Shown in pieces: positions 16,318 to 25,713 of a stretch of DNA of 45,483 bases (within the stretch, counting starts at the first letter, position 1; each line of letters begins with the position of its first letter). The stretch is from an uncultured Neisseriaceae bacterium (GTDB taxonomy: Bacteria; Pseudomonadota; Gammaproteobacteria; Burkholderiales; Neisseriaceae), in NCBI GenBank assembly GCA_946481965.1, contig CAMLPN010000015.1, positions 1 through 45,483 on the forward strand, given 5' to 3'. A program made the position numbers and the translations under genes. The notes beneath the pieces are model-generated. The model did no database searches. It was not told the origin of the DNA and was given only the letters and a program-made list of their open reading frames with translations.

Positions 16318-17883
16318 CTACTCCGAATCGGGTGACACAATTTTACTGATGCGTATCCTATCCAGACGGCGACCGTCTTTACTCAATACTTCAAAGCGAT
16401 AGCCGGCATAATCAATCGTATCACCTTCATTAGGAATATCTTCCATTTCTTCCATGATCAAACCGGCCACCGTATGATACTCAGCATTTTCTGACAGTGG
16501 CGGTAAATGCAAATGCTGAGCCAAAACAGCATACTCCAGACTACCATCTACAGTCATACTTAAATCAGCATTTTGCTGAATACTGGGCGCCTCAGTACGT
16601 TCGTATTCTTCAGGGAAATCACCGGCAATGGTTTCCAGCAAATCTTTCATCGTTACCAGACCTAATACTGCTCCGAATTCATCTACGACTAATGCGATAT
16701 CGGCACTGCTGGAACGAAATAATTCCATAGCATCTAAAACAGTACTGCTATCGGGTAAAACTAATGGCTGCCTTAAAGCCTGCATAATATTCAGCTGTTG
16801 TTTTTGTAATAATTGATTCAGTAGATCTTTTTTGTTGACAAATCCTAATGGCTCATCAATCCCCGCTTTACCAACCACAATTAACCGTGAATAAGGAGTA
16901 GATTGTAGTTGTTCATGCTGTTGTTCACGCGACTGCGAGACGTCCAGTCTTTCGATATCACTGCGGGGGGTCATTACGCCGGGAATGGGGCGCTCAGCCA
17001 GAGTTAATACGCTGCGAATCATAGATTTTTCATTTTCTTCAAAATGCTCATCATCTTCACTTTGCAATCCACTTTTGGCCAGCTCTTTTTCTCGTAAACC
17101 CATCATTCCCAATACGCTATCGGCGGTACGATAACGCCATGAACGGCCGATCATATCGTTACGACGTGTATTGCGGGTTGATATCTGATTGAATATTTCG
17201 ATGACAATTGAGAAAGCAATTGCAGCGTATAAATACCCTTTGGGTATTTCAAAATGTAAACCTTCCGCAATCAGGCTAAAACCGATCATTAGCAAAAAGC
17301 CTAAACAAAGAATAACCACTGTTGGGTGACGATTAATAAATTCGGTTAATGGTCCGCTGGCCCAAATCATCATTGCCATGGCGATAATGACGGCTATCAT
17401 AGCCACAGTAATGTGTTGCACCATGGCTACTGCAGTAATCACCGAATCTAAAGAAAACACAGCATCCAGTACAATAATCTGGATAACGACACTCCAGAAA
17501 CTGGTATATACCGTGACATTCGTCACCGCAGCCATAGCTGTATGACCTTCCAGTCGTTCATGCAATTCAGTAGTTGCTTTATACAGGAGAAACATCCCAC
17601 CAAATAGCATGATCAAATCTTTAACCGAAATTCCATAACCACCGATATGAGCAAAAGGTTTGGTCAAGGTCACAATCAGCGACATCATAGCTAGCATGAT
17701 GATGCGAATGATCACAGCCAAACTTAGACCAGTTATGCGAGCATGACTACGATTTTTCGGGCTGGCTTTATTGGCCAAGATGGCCACAAATACCAGGTTA
17801 TCGACACCAAGCACTATTTCCAGAATAACAAGTGTGGTTAGTCCGATCCAAGTGGTCGGTTCTCCCAACCAGCTAAAATCCAT
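16318..17883 (-). CDS. yoaE: TerC-family membrane protein with CBS and CorC domains (YoaE/YegH type)
   Basis: 521 residues. Residues 1-235 form seven or so transmembrane helices with the TerC signatures LVILEIVLGVDNLVFVAIL and DAVFSLDSVITAVAM, which carry the membrane-buried acidic residues. A CBS pair covers about residues 290-415 (MTPRSDIERLDV, then VVDEFGAVLGLVTMKDLLE). A CorC/HlyC transporter-associated domain ends the protein. The length matches E. coli YoaE/YegH. TerC proteins are linked to metal (Mn) homeostasis; the ion here is not determined. The symbol is by resemblance. It converges with the lipoprotein gene. Confidence 0.8.
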   Translation of the reverse strand: MDFSWLGEPTTWIGLTTLVILEIVLGVDNLVFVAILANKASPKNRSHARITGLSLAVIIRIIMLAMMSLIVTLTKPFAHIGGYGISVKDLIMLFGGMFLLYKATTELHERLEGHTAMAAVTNVTVYTSFWSVVIQIIVLDAVFSLDSVITAVAMVQHITVAMIAVIIAMAMMIWASGPLTEFINRHPTVVILCLGFLLMIGFSLIAEGLHFEIPKGYLYAAIAFSIVIEIFNQISTRNTRRNDMIGRSWRYRTADSVLGMMGLREKELAKSGLQSEDDEHFEENEKSMIRSVLTLAERPIPGVMTPRSDIERLDVSQSREQQHEQLQSTPYSRLIVVGKAGIDEPLGFVNKKDLLNQLLQKQQLNIMQALRQPLVLPDSSTVLDAMELFRSSSADIALVVDEFGAVLGLVTMKDLLETIAGDFPEEYERTEAPSIQQNADLSMTVDGSLEYAVLAQHLHLPPLSENAEYHTVAGLIMEEMEDIPNEGDTIDYAGYRFEVLSKDGRRLDRIRISKIVSPDSE

Positions 17884-17910
17884 TTTCTTTTCCTATTCAC
17901 AAAACGACAA

Positions 17911-17943
17911 CAGGCAGCCTGTTATGACAACAGGCTGCCTGAA
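17911..17943. repeat. Inverted pair of DNA-uptake-sequence-like repeats
   Basis: CAGGCAGCCTGTT and AACAGGCTGCCTG form a 13-bp perfect inverted repeat around ATGAC. The right arm contains AGGCTGCCTGAA at 17932-17943, which matches the Simonsiella-type (AG-sim) uptake dialect as I recall it. It lies upstream of the TerC-family start and downstream of nothing on the plus strand, so a terminator role is less obvious here. Confidence 0.7.
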
Positions 17944-18168
17944 ATTCAGAGAAAAACACGTCCGTAAAACTTTACTACCCGAGACACCGTCTTTCATTCA
18001 GAATCTATCCTCAAATTTAATTCATTATAGAGCTTTAGTTTAACAGCCTGCATTAAAAAATCAAGCTTAAATACTTATATCAACATGGCTAAAAAAGTAG
18101 GTAATTACTCAGATTATCTGTAAAACATGATATGCTGTGACTATCTCATCTATTGATATTTAGTTTTC

Positions 18169-18795
18169 ATGAATTTGTTTCACCACGCCAAATTTTACAC
18201 GACAGTAAATCATTTGAAAGATCTACCGGCTACCACAGCAGAAATCGCATTTGTTGGTCGCAGTAATGCAGGTAAATCCAGTGCAATCAATACGCTAACC
18301 AATCATACCCGTCTGGCTTATGTTTCAAAAACCCCAGGTCGCACCCAACATATTAATTTTTTTGAATTGGCTAATGGTAGATTTATGGTGGATTTACCCG
18401 GTTATGGTTATGCTCAGGTACCTGAAGCCGTACGTCAACACTGGGTCACTTTGTTAGGTAATTATCTGCAAACACGATCACAGCTGATCGGCTTAATTCT
18501 TATCATGGACATCCGTCATCCCTTGAAAGAACTGGATAAGCGCATGTTGGATTTTTTTGCCGTAACAAAACAACCGGTTCATATTTTGTTATCTAAGGCT
18601 GACAAACTGTCTAAGAACGAACAAATCAAAACACTGGCTATGGTTAAAAAATTACTTCAACCTTATGTTGCGCGTCAGCAAGTAACAGTACAACTTTTTT
18701 CCAGTTTAAAAAAACAAGGGATAAATGAAGTTAACGATATTGTTGCTGCTTGGTTTTCCCAGCATGATAACAATAGTAGGCAACAAGCTGAATAG
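18169..18795 (+). CDS. engB: Ribosome biogenesis GTPase EngB (YsxC/YihA)
   Basis: 208 residues, the normal size. G1 is GRSNAGKS at 30-37, the switch region is [13 protein letters not shown]3 is DLPGYGYA, and G4 is SKADK, all diagnostic of EngB. The protein assists assembly of the 50S subunit and is usually essential. It is transcribed alone, divergently from the TerC-family gene. The ATG at 18169 has no strong ribosome site but gives the standard N-terminus. Confidence 0.95.
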   Translation: MNLFHHAKFYTTVNHLKDLPATTAEIAFVGRSNAGKSSAINTLTNHTRLAYVSKTPGRTQHINFFELANGRFMVDLPGYGYAQVPEAVRQHWVTLLGNYLQTRSQLIGLILIMDIRHPLKELDKRMLDFFAVTKQPVHILLSKADKLSKNEQIKTLAMVKKLLQPYVARQQVTVQLFSSLKKQGINEVNDIVAAWFSQHDNNSRQQAE

Positions 18796-19137
18796 CTACT
18801 CAATTTTGTCCAAACTTGTTATTCAGTAATGGATATTTTTATTTAGTAAATATACAGGTGCAATCAAAAACAGCAAAACTCTAAGCAATATCCTCATTTC
18901 CTTTCGGGTATGTATTTAGACTTTTTTCAGTTAGTGCCAGCTGCTCTGTGGATTAGTACTGTTAATTTTACATTCTGCTCCGGTTCAAATATTAGAACAG
19001 ATGAAAATAGTTTATCTGAACTTTTATTTTGATTAAATGCTAATCATTTAACCGCTATATACTGAATTATACGTAAATTAAACAGACAAATATGCTTATA
19101 AGATATTTATCCGTTTTATATTTATAAAATTATATAG
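18796..19137. other. Intergenic gap between engB and misS, no gene recognised
   Basis: About 340 bases between convergent genes. Near 19000-19035 an imperfect CAGAT...ATCTG hairpin is followed by ACTTTTATTTT and could be a transcript end, possibly that of engB or of an unseen small RNA. No ORF above 40 codons with a plausible start was noticed. Confidence 0.35.
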
Positions 19138-20541
19138 TTATTTTTTCTGGCGTATTTTATTTTTACTGGGCGTATACTTAGGCAACACAAAGTGCATAAT
19201 CAAGCCATTAGGTTGCAGATTTTCCGCATATATCCGTCCATGATGCCGATCCATAATGTGTTTGGTTAAAGCCAAACCTAAGCCGGTACCGGGTTTATTC
19301 GCACTGCTATCGGCTCGATAAAACGCTGTAAATATATGTGGTAACTGATTTTCTGCTACACCAGGACCATTATCAGAAACATCTATCTGCCACTGAGCTT
19401 TACCACCATCGTGCAGATGTACTTTGATACGGCTACCATTTGGACTGTAATTAATAGCATTACGAATTACGTTATCAAATGCACGATACAGATAGCTTTC
19501 GTTAGCCTCAACAACTGCATCTTCGGGAATATTACATTCCCAAAATAAAGTTTGTTCATGCTGGATGGCTACGGCCTGATTATCTTCTACAATTTGCTTA
19601 ATTAAAGGTACCAAAGCTAATGGTTCCAGTGTGATGGGTAAGTCTGAGGTTTCCAACCGTGACAAGGTAAGCAGTTCACCCACCAGTAAATCCATTCTTC
19701 CCAATTCACTTTCTAGACGTTGTAAGTGTTGTTCCTGTTTTTGTGGTTGCACATGAATTAATCCGATAATCGCTTGCATACGTGCTAACGGAGAACGCAT
19801 TTCATGTGAAACATGATGCAGTAAATGACGTTCTTTTTCGACTAGCTTTTGTAATTTATCAGCCATATTGTCAAACTGGACTGCCAGCGAATACAACTCA
19901 TCACGACGTTCCGACAATTGGTGAGATACTCGTGTCTGTAAATTACCCTGTGCCAAGCGATCCATACCTCGCCACAGTACCCGAATTGGCTGAGTAATGT
20001 TATTGGCCAAAATGTAAGCCGTCAGTAAGCCAACGACAATAATAAAGCTAAGAATAATAAATTCGTGCCACACCGGTGCAATGGGCAGACCAGGAATAAA
20101 AAACGGACTAGGTGGTCTTGGTGTACGTTCATAATTCCAACCACGAATCATAAACAAATATTCTTCACCCAGAGAATTGTAGGCAATGCGTACCAATTTA
20201 GATTTAGGATGTGACAAAGCAAATTCGTGGGCTTTATCAATATCCTCCGGATCAATTGGCCGACCAAGAATATCATTTTTATCATCGCCGGTGATTACAT
20301 ATAGGTTTTCACCTCCAGGACTATTGCCCCATTCCTTTAACTGCTCACGTATTCCTGCATCCCCACGAGCCAGAAAAGCATTCATGGTACTACTTAACAG
20401 ATTCTCTTCGAAGTTTCGCTGCTGTTTAAATCTAGTCTCAGCTAAGGTGTTTTGTACTAGCCAAAAAGATGAGCTGGCCACAAATATGGCACAGACAATA
20501 ACAGCACAAAAAGTAGCAAAAATACGTGGAAACAGTTTCAT
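19138..20541 (-). CDS. misS: Sensor histidine kinase MisS (CpxA-like)
   Basis: 467 residues. TM1 spans about residues 9-30 and TM2 160-180, enclosing a 130-residue periplasmic sensor. A HAMP linker covers 181-233. The H-box is HHVSHEMRSPLARM with phospho-accepting H246. The N box is NVIRNAINYSPNG, G1 is DVSDNGPGV and G2 is GTGLGLALTKHI. The P-rich segment PRPPSPF before TM2 is typical of the Neisseria MisS/CpxA group. It senses envelope stress and phosphorylates MisR. It lies 41 bases after misR, with a hairpin in the gap that may lower its expression relative to misR. Confidence 0.88.
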   Translation of the reverse strand: MKLFPRIFATFCAVIVCAIFVASSSFWLVQNTLAETRFKQQRNFEENLLSSTMNAFLARGDAGIREQLKEWGNSPGGENLYVITGDDKNDILGRPIDPEDIDKAHEFALSHPKSKLVRIAYNSLGEEYLFMIRGWNYERTPRPPSPFFIPGLPIAPVWHEFIILSFIIVVGLLTAYILANNITQPIRVLWRGMDRLAQGNLQTRVSHQLSERRDELYSLAVQFDNMADKLQKLVEKERHLLHHVSHEMRSPLARMQAIIGLIHVQPQKQEQHLQRLESELGRMDLLVGELLTLSRLETSDLPITLEPLALVPLIKQIVEDNQAVAIQHEQTLFWECNIPEDAVVEANESYLYRAFDNVIRNAINYSPNGSRIKVHLHDGGKAQWQIDVSDNGPGVAENQLPHIFTAFYRADSSANKPGTGLGLALTKHIMDRHHGRIYAENLQPNGLIMHFVLPKYTPSKNKIRQKK

Positions 20542-20549
20542 AAATCAAA

Positions 20550-20581
20550 ACAGGCTGTTTAAGCAACAGCCTGTGTGTCCA
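20550..20581 (-). terminator. Hairpin between misR and misS, possible attenuator
   Basis: On the minus strand ACAGGCTGTT-GCTTA-AACAGCCTGT forms a perfect 10-bp stem, followed by TTTTGATTT directly before the misS ATG. It lies 8 bases after the misR stop. It resembles the uptake-sequence-derived terminators common in Neisseriaceae. Confidence 0.65.
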
Positions 20582-20582
20582 T

Positions 20583-21266
20583 TTAGTTTTTAACAAATAA
20601 ATATCCAAGTCCACGTACCGTCTGAATCAGGCTTGCATTGCCTAATTTATGGCGGATACTGGAAATATGTACGTCAATACTGCGATCAAATTTAGCTAGT
20701 TTCCGGTCCAGTGCTTCTAAGGACAAAGTTTCTTTGCTGACTACCTGGCCAGCATGACGCATCAATACTTCCAGTAAATTAAATTCTGTACTGGTTAGTT
20801 CTAGTGGTTCTTCATCAATAGTTACCTGACGTTTTGCTGGATATAGCACTACACCGCTGGCTGCAATACTGTTCGGAATACCGTTCTGGTCATTGTCATG
20901 ACTTTGATGAGTACGACGTAAAATAGCATTGATGCGTGCTAACAATTCGCGTGGCTGACATGGTTTAGGTACATAATCGTCAGCGCCCATTTCCAAACCA
21001 ATAATCCGATCAATGTCATCACCTTTGGCTGTTAACATGATAATCGGGATTTTGCTTTGTACACGTACAGTTTTCAATACATCCAGACCATTCATCTTTG
21101 GCATCATAGAATCCAGTACTACAACATCATACTGCCCAGACAGAATGTCTTTCACTCCAGTCTCACCATCAGCTACACTACTCACTTCCAGCCCTTCGGC
21201 TGTCAAATACTCAGTTAACAATTCTGTCAATAAATTATCATCATCAATCAAAAGTACACGATTCAT
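20583..21266 (-). CDS. misR: Response regulator MisR (CpxR/OmpR family)
   Basis: 227 residues. The receiver domain has acidic D8-D10, phospho-acceptor D52 in VVVLDSMMPKMNG, T in IIMLTAK and K in DDYVPKPCQPREL. The C-terminal winged helix has ELTSTEFNLLEVLMRHAGQVVSKE and RSIDVHISSIRHKLG, typical of OmpR-type DNA binding. The start MNRVLLIDDDNLLTELLTEYL is very like Neisseria MisR. It regulates envelope and lipo-oligosaccharide genes in that genus; the targets here are not visible. The ATG at 21266 follows GAGGAGGATGAT, a strong ribosome site. Confidence 0.92.
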   Translation of the reverse strand: MNRVLLIDDDNLLTELLTEYLTAEGLEVSSVADGETGVKDILSGQYDVVVLDSMMPKMNGLDVLKTVRVQSKIPIIMLTAKGDDIDRIIGLEMGADDYVPKPCQPRELLARINAILRRTHQSHDNDQNGIPNSIAASGVVLYPAKRQVTIDEEPLELTSTEFNLLEVLMRHAGQVVSKETLSLEALDRKLAKFDRSIDVHISSIRHKLGNASLIQTVRGLGYLFVKN

Positions 21267-21397
21267 ATCATCCTCCTCAATGGAAGTATAGGGTCTGTTT
21301 TTACTACAAGCTTTTAACTCAATTTACGGTTTATATCTTAACATGTAGTTAAAATTTATCTTTACATAAAAGGCGCTTTTGCTAATTTTTTCATTTA

Positions 21398-21459
21398 AAA
21401 CCACAATGTTAAGCAATCATATTGCCAATTACATACATTTGAATGATTGTGGTTTTTGT
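21398..21459 (-). terminator. Possible terminator overlapping the 3' end of pglL
   Basis: AAAACCACAAT at 21397-21407 is inverted as ATTGTGGTTTT near 21447-21457, with an inner CAATCAT/ATGATTG pair. On the minus strand the right arm runs into TTTTAAATG. The stem includes the last pglL codons. Confidence 0.45.
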
Positions 21460-23240
21460 CCAATATATTGGTTACATAACTGCACTAAATGTGGTTTCAA
21501 CACCACAGTCTGTGGCTGCTGGTTAACTTTTTTCAACATATCTGACATTGAATTTGGGTAATAATGACTCATCTGATCAAACCATATTTTTGCTTCTGGA
21601 AGCTTTTTATCTTGTGAAAGATAAAATCCTCGTACCAAAGTATTAGGATACGGTCGGTAACTACCCGTTAGTAGTGCCGCTTGTTTACCCCAAGACGGTA
21701 AATCAGGATAAACCGTGTTAAGCTTTTCCAGAATCGCCATGTCAATGTAATAGCGCATAAAATACATATGTTTACGCAAATACTGCATACGTTCTATCTG
21801 TTTTGTGCGTGGTAAGGAATTGCTGGCACGAATCTGAACAAATTGCTGATATAGCACCATTTGCCAAAAAATCATGACCAGAGTAGCCAAAGATATCGCA
21901 AACCAAAATAAGACACTTTTATCGGACAATGGCTGGTAATCGATAATTTTTTGGTTCGCTGGCACTGGAGTTAAAGCAATACATAAGATAAATATTGCCA
22001 GAAAATAAACATACCATAACGGATACTCCAGCATACTATGGCAAAGAGAAACCAGAATAAGACTGACCATCAAGATTGAAGCAGGATTAAATCCTTTGCG
22101 TAAATGAGGCCAGATAGCCCAAATAAAACAGCCAAAAATAAATAAAAATCCCACTAGTCCGGTTTCAGCCAACAACTGTAAAATCAGATTATGACAATGA
22201 GTAAACAATACATAAATTTCATACTGGCGAAAATCGTGTGGATAGACGCCAGCAATAGCAAAACCCTGATACGAATAACTTCCCCAGCCATAGCCAAGCC
22301 ATGGTGAACTTTTGAAAATTAACCAAGCTTTATGCCATTCCATCTGTCGACCAGATTGAGCAAATCCTCCTTGCTCCAACCGAGAAGTACCAGATTGGAA
22401 ACTGATGTGCCACAGCCATTCAAATAACGGGCTAAGTACCAACTGAAACAGCAGCACCAAAACAACACCAACAGCCAACAACAATAGAAAACGATTGGCT
22501 GATTTACCAGCCCTACAACGCCATAACAATAGTGAAATACCGATTACAGCAACATAAACAATAATCGTTCGGGAACCGATCAAACCCATTATGCCAGTAA
22601 ACCAGATCAATAACGGCAGTGCCAACCAAACCGGCAAGCGACGCTGTTGCCACAAAAAACATAAAGCCAATACACCCCACATCAGATAATGGCCAAGATG
22701 ATTGCGTTGAGCCAGCTGTCCATATACATAATGATTCCCTGGACCTGTTAAAACTCCAGGAATAGACCCGGCTACACCAGCAAACTGCAACGCACAGACA
22801 ATGGTTTGCAATAGCACACCTATGACCAGTGCAGTCGCCAAAATTGTTACTGCTTCAGTTTGTCCGATCCTGATTACCCAGACACGTGCAGCCCAGGCAA
22901 GTGCCGCCATAACCACAAAAATAAAAGCAGTCAAATCAGATTGAGTTAGATAAGGTAGCTGCAAATATCTGGCCTGAATTATCAACAACACTGCCAATAT
23001 CAACAATGCTATTGAGGCAGGAGGCAGCAAAACACGAAATTTTTGCGTTAATACGGTTAATCCAACCAAGCTGGTGGCAAAAAATAACGAGCCAGCATCT
23101 AGATAGAAGCTTGACATGGTACCGGTACGCCAGCTGGACATAAAAGGAATAATGCCTAATGCCAACATACCAGCCCACCAGATAATATTGGTTGACCAAT
23201 GTTTCACATCATCTTGCGAATCAATTTGTTGCTGATTCAT
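21429..23240 (-). CDS. pglL: O-linked protein glycosylation oligosaccharyltransferase PglL
   Basis: 603 residues, the size of meningococcal PglL. About twelve transmembrane helices surround the Wzy_C domain. The large periplasmic loop carries SSPWLGYGWGSY and THCHNLILQLLAETGLVG at about 347-364, where the histidine pair flanks the catalytic position of PglL/WaaL ligases. QRNHLGHYL at 178-186 is a second family motif. PglL transfers lipid-linked glycans to serines on pilin and periplasmic proteins. The C-terminal soluble part has TPR-like character, as in relatives. It is flanked by hairpins on both sides, so it is probably monocistronic. Confidence 0.88.
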   Translation of the reverse strand: MNQQQIDSQDDVKHWSTNIIWWAGMLALGIIPFMSSWRTGTMSSFYLDAGSLFFATSLVGLTVLTQKFRVLLPPASIALLILAVLLIIQARYLQLPYLTQSDLTAFIFVVMAALAWAARVWVIRIGQTEAVTILATALVIGVLLQTIVCALQFAGVAGSIPGVLTGPGNHYVYGQLAQRNHLGHYLMWGVLALCFLWQQRRLPVWLALPLLIWFTGIMGLIGSRTIIVYVAVIGISLLLWRCRAGKSANRFLLLLAVGVVLVLLFQLVLSPLFEWLWHISFQSGTSRLEQGGFAQSGRQMEWHKAWLIFKSSPWLGYGWGSYSYQGFAIAGVYPHDFRQYEIYVLFTHCHNLILQLLAETGLVGFLFIFGCFIWAIWPHLRKGFNPASILMVSLILVSLCHSMLEYPLWYVYFLAIFILCIALTPVPANQKIIDYQPLSDKSVLFWFAISLATLVMIFWQMVLYQQFVQIRASNSLPRTKQIERMQYLRKHMYFMRYYIDMAILEKLNTVYPDLPSWGKQAALLTGSYRPYPNTLVRGFYLSQDKKLPEAKIWFDQMSHYYPNSMSDMLKKVNQQPQTVVLKPHLVQLCNQYIGQKPQSFKCM

Positions 23241-23287
23241 ATTTTCTCCAACAAATGATGGAATGTTTAATGAAATATCATCACAAA

Positions 23288-23317
23288 CAGGCTGTCCGAA
23301 TATCTTCAGACAGCCTG
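23288..23317 (-). terminator. Uptake-sequence-like inverted repeat ending the tat operon
   Basis: CAGGCTGTCCGAA and TTCAGACAGCCTG pair over 13 bp with one mismatch around TATC, 30 bases after the tatC stop. The right arm reads AGGCTGTCTGAA on the minus strand, a near relative of known uptake sequences. Confidence 0.7.
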
Positions 23318-23346
23318 AGATAAAAACAGAAAATTATAAATACAGT

Positions 23347-24111
23347 TTAGTCCTGTTCACTGGATATGTTAACCACCGAATTTACCCTCTTATTACCCAG
23401 ACACCGACAAGCAATAATTCCAATCTCATACAGCAAAATCAAAGGTAATGCCATCAGTGTCTGAGACAAAACATCAGGCGGTGTTACTATGGCCGCAACC
23501 ACAAAAGCACCAACAACCACATATGCACGAGCGCGTTTGAGCTGAACTACTGATACTATCCCCATCCGATTAAGTAAAATAACCAGAATTGGTACTTCAA
23601 AGGTCACACCAAAGGCCACAAACATACCCAATACAAACGACAGATATTTGTCTATATCAGTCGCCATAGTCACACCTACTGGTGTCATACCGGTCAAAAA
23701 TTTAAATATAATCGGAAAGACCAGATAATAAGCAAAAGCCATACCCAGAGCGAATAGCAAAACACTGGCAATCAATAAAGGCAAAATCAGCCGTTTCTCA
23801 TGCCGATATAACCCCGGTGCTACAAATGCCCAGATTTGATACAAACTATGTGGTAAAGTCATTATAAAAGCGGCCATAAGTGTGACTTTGATCGGCACAA
23901 AAAAAGGCGCTATCACCTCCGTGGCAATCATATGATTACCTGCCGGCAAATTCACCAATAACGGCTCAGCCATAAAAGTATAAATTTTTTGTGCAAAGGG
24001 AACCATGACTATAAAACACAACAGCCACACCCCAAGCACCCACAGTAAACGACGACGTAATTCCAGCAAATGCTCAATTAAGGTCAGTTCAGTATTTTCA
24101 TTAAGCGACAT
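23347..24111 (-). CDS. tatC: Twin-arginine translocase subunit TatC
   Basis: 254 residues from the ATG at 24111; an in-frame TTG at 24129 would overlap tatB by 4 bases but is not needed. The start LTLIEHLLELRRRL is the conserved TatC N-terminal helix. Six transmembrane segments follow, with FEVPILVILL and ARAYVVVGAFVVAAIVTPPD as family signatures. TatC recognises twin-arginine signal peptides and exports folded proteins together with TatA and TatB. It ends the run hisE-tatA-tatB-tatC. Confidence 0.95.
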   Translation of the reverse strand: MSLNENTELTLIEHLLELRRRLLWVLGVWLLCFIVMVPFAQKIYTFMAEPLLVNLPAGNHMIATEVIAPFFVPIKVTLMAAFIMTLPHSLYQIWAFVAPGLYRHEKRLILPLLIASVLLFALGMAFAYYLVFPIIFKFLTGMTPVGVTMATDIDKYLSFVLGMFVAFGVTFEVPILVILLNRMGIVSVVQLKRARAYVVVGAFVVAAIVTPPDVLSQTLMALPLILLYEIGIIACRCLGNKRVNSVVNISSEQD

Positions 24112-24125
24112 AACAACGTATTCTA

Positions 24126-24590
24126 TCAATGCCGACGTACACGCAATTTTGGTATCAACTGATGTTTTGGTCGCATATCACGCTTACGTTGTAATGCCTG
24201 CCTACGCAATGATACACGATGAATTAACGGTATTTCAGACGGAAAATGATTTGAACTCAGAGGTGAACATGACTCAGAAGTACCATTGCTGTATTCAGGG
24301 GTTATAATTTCACGATTAACAGTTTCCACTTCATGTCTTAAACTGCCAATATTGCGATTGATATCGGACTCAATAGATCGAGCTGCCAGCTCAAAACTAT
24401 CACGTGCCTGCTTGAATTCTGCAACTGCAGCCTGCTTATTTAATTCCGTTTTCACATTATTAATAAAATTTTGAATACGACCAACCCATACACCTGCACT
24501 GTGTGCTACTTTAGGCAATTTTTCCGGTCCGAGTACAATCAATGCCACAACAGCAATCAGCAAAATTTCACCAAAACCCAAACCAAACAT
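24126..24590 (-). CDS. tatB: Twin-arginine translocase subunit TatB
   Basis: 154 residues. The short N-terminal membrane helix and hinge (MFGLGFGEILLIAVVALIVLGPEKLP) are exactly TatB-like. An amphipathic helix follows, then a long charged coil (residues 40-95) and a basic tail (KRDMRPKHQLIPKLRVRRH). TatB partners TatC in the receptor complex. It lies 6 bases after tatA and 14 bases before tatC. Confidence 0.95.
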   Translation of the reverse strand: MFGLGFGEILLIAVVALIVLGPEKLPKVAHSAGVWVGRIQNFINNVKTELNKQAAVAEFKQARDSFELAARSIESDINRNIGSLRHEVETVNREIITPEYSNGTSESCSPLSSNHFPSEIPLIHRVSLRRQALQRKRDMRPKHQLIPKLRVRRH

Positions 24591-24596
24591 AGCGTT

Positions 24597-24797
24597 TTAA
24601 ACTTTATGATCGTCTTGTTTATGTTCGATAATTTCATCTTTAGAGATATTTGCTTTATCTCCTTCATTTAATCCTTGTTTAAAATCATGGACAGCACTAC
24701 CAAGATCCTTTCCGACGTTGCGCAATTTCTTTGTACCAAATACCAGTACAACAATCAGCAATACCATCGCCCAATGCCAAATTGAAAAACTACCCAT
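24597..24797 (-). CDS. tatA: Twin-arginine translocase subunit TatA
   Basis: 66 residues. [33 protein letters not shown] is the TatA membrane helix, FGTKKL hinge and start of the amphipathic helix. It forms the translocation pore with TatBC. It lies about 80 bases after hisE on the same strand, the same his-to-tat arrangement seen in Neisseria and other betaproteobacteria. Confidence 0.95.
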   Translation of the reverse strand: MGSFSIWHWAMVLLIVVLVFGTKKLRNVGKDLGSAVHDFKQGLNEGDKANISKDEIIEHKQDDHKV

Positions 24798-24878
24798 TTT
24801 TAATCCTTTTACTTCTATACCATAAAACTACATAACCATTACTCATCTGTAACAGCGTATATTTAAAATAATACATCA

Positions 24879-25244
24879 TTACCCAGGCTGACGGCTGGCT
24901 TTTTCCGCAAGTCCTGATACATATTGCCGTCGTTGCAACTCATTTAAAACATCTTCTACCTGCAATTGATGATAAGTCATCAAAACCATAGTATGAAACC
25001 ACAGATCGGCTACTTCTTTAACCAGATGATTTTTATCACCATCTTTAGAAGCCATTAATACTTCGCCAGCTTCCTCAATCACTTTTTTCAAAATTTTATC
25101 TTCACCGCTGTGCAGTAATTCCGCCACATATGAGCTTTGCGGTGAAGCATCGCGTCTAGAAATGAGTATATCGTTCAACTCGTAAAGAACTGAAGCTGCG
25201 CTGCTAGCATTTTCTGTAGCGTTCATCTGGCTTTTTTCATCCAT
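24879..25244 (-). CDS. hisE: Phosphoribosyl-ATP diphosphatase
   Basis: 121 residues. The MazG-like all-alpha core has KKVIEEAGEVLMASKDGD and HLVKEVADLWFHTMVLM, which hold the metal-binding Glu/Asp residues of HisE. It hydrolyses PR-ATP to PR-AMP, the second histidine step. An N-terminal extension of about 20 residues (MDEKSQMNATENASSAA) precedes the core. A second ATG at 25226 is possible. It follows hisI by 18 bases. Confidence 0.93.
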   Translation of the reverse strand: MDEKSQMNATENASSAASVLYELNDILISRRDASPQSSYVAELLHSGEDKILKKVIEEAGEVLMASKDGDKNHLVKEVADLWFHTMVLMTYHQLQVEDVLNELQRRQYVSGLAEKASRQPG

Positions 25245-25262
25245 ATTTTAGGATATTACCTG

Positions 25263-25661
25263 TTAATCAGAATAATGAGGATATATTTCTTGTTCACTCT
25301 TAATTACCGGATCAGTTATCTGCCAGTCATTATGTTGGCAAACTCGATAAAAACAGGAGGCATGCCCGGTATGACAGGCAATATCTCCTTGCTGGTCGAC
25401 CAGTAAAACAATTGCATCACCATCGCAATCCAGACGCAATTCGTATACTTTTTGTCTATGACCTGATTGCTCACCTTTCATCCATAGCTTTTGTCGCGAA
25501 CGACTATAATAATGAGCAAATCCAGTAGCCACTGTGCGCTGTAACGCTTCGGCATTCATCCAAGCTACCATCAGGATACGCATACTAAGCCTGTCCTGAA
25601 CCACAGCACAGACCAAAGAATTGTTATCCCATTTAATGGCATCTAATAGTCCATTTGCCAT
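25263..25661 (-). CDS. hisI: Phosphoribosyl-AMP cyclohydrolase
   Basis: 132 residues. Signatures are [43 protein letters not shown] and the zinc-binding CHTGHASCF. It opens the adenine ring of PR-AMP in the third histidine step. The separate hisI and hisE genes, rather than a hisIE fusion, are usual for betaproteobacteria. It is 52 bases downstream of hisF. Confidence 0.94.
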   Translation of the reverse strand: MANGLLDAIKWDNNSLVCAVVQDRLSMRILMVAWMNAEALQRTVATGFAHYYSRSRQKLWMKGEQSGHRQKVYELRLDCDGDAIVLLVDQQGDIACHTGHASCFYRVCQHNDWQITDPVIKSEQEIYPHYSD

Positions 25662-25713
25662 TATCGGCTTCCTTGCTTAATTTTTTGAAATTAATCTAAT
25701 TGACAACTAAATT

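Noticed and set aside
24111-24129. TTG start of tatC overlapping tatB
   Set aside because: The ATG at 24111 directly precedes the conserved LTLIEHLLELRRRL helix; the extra six residues are not conserved.
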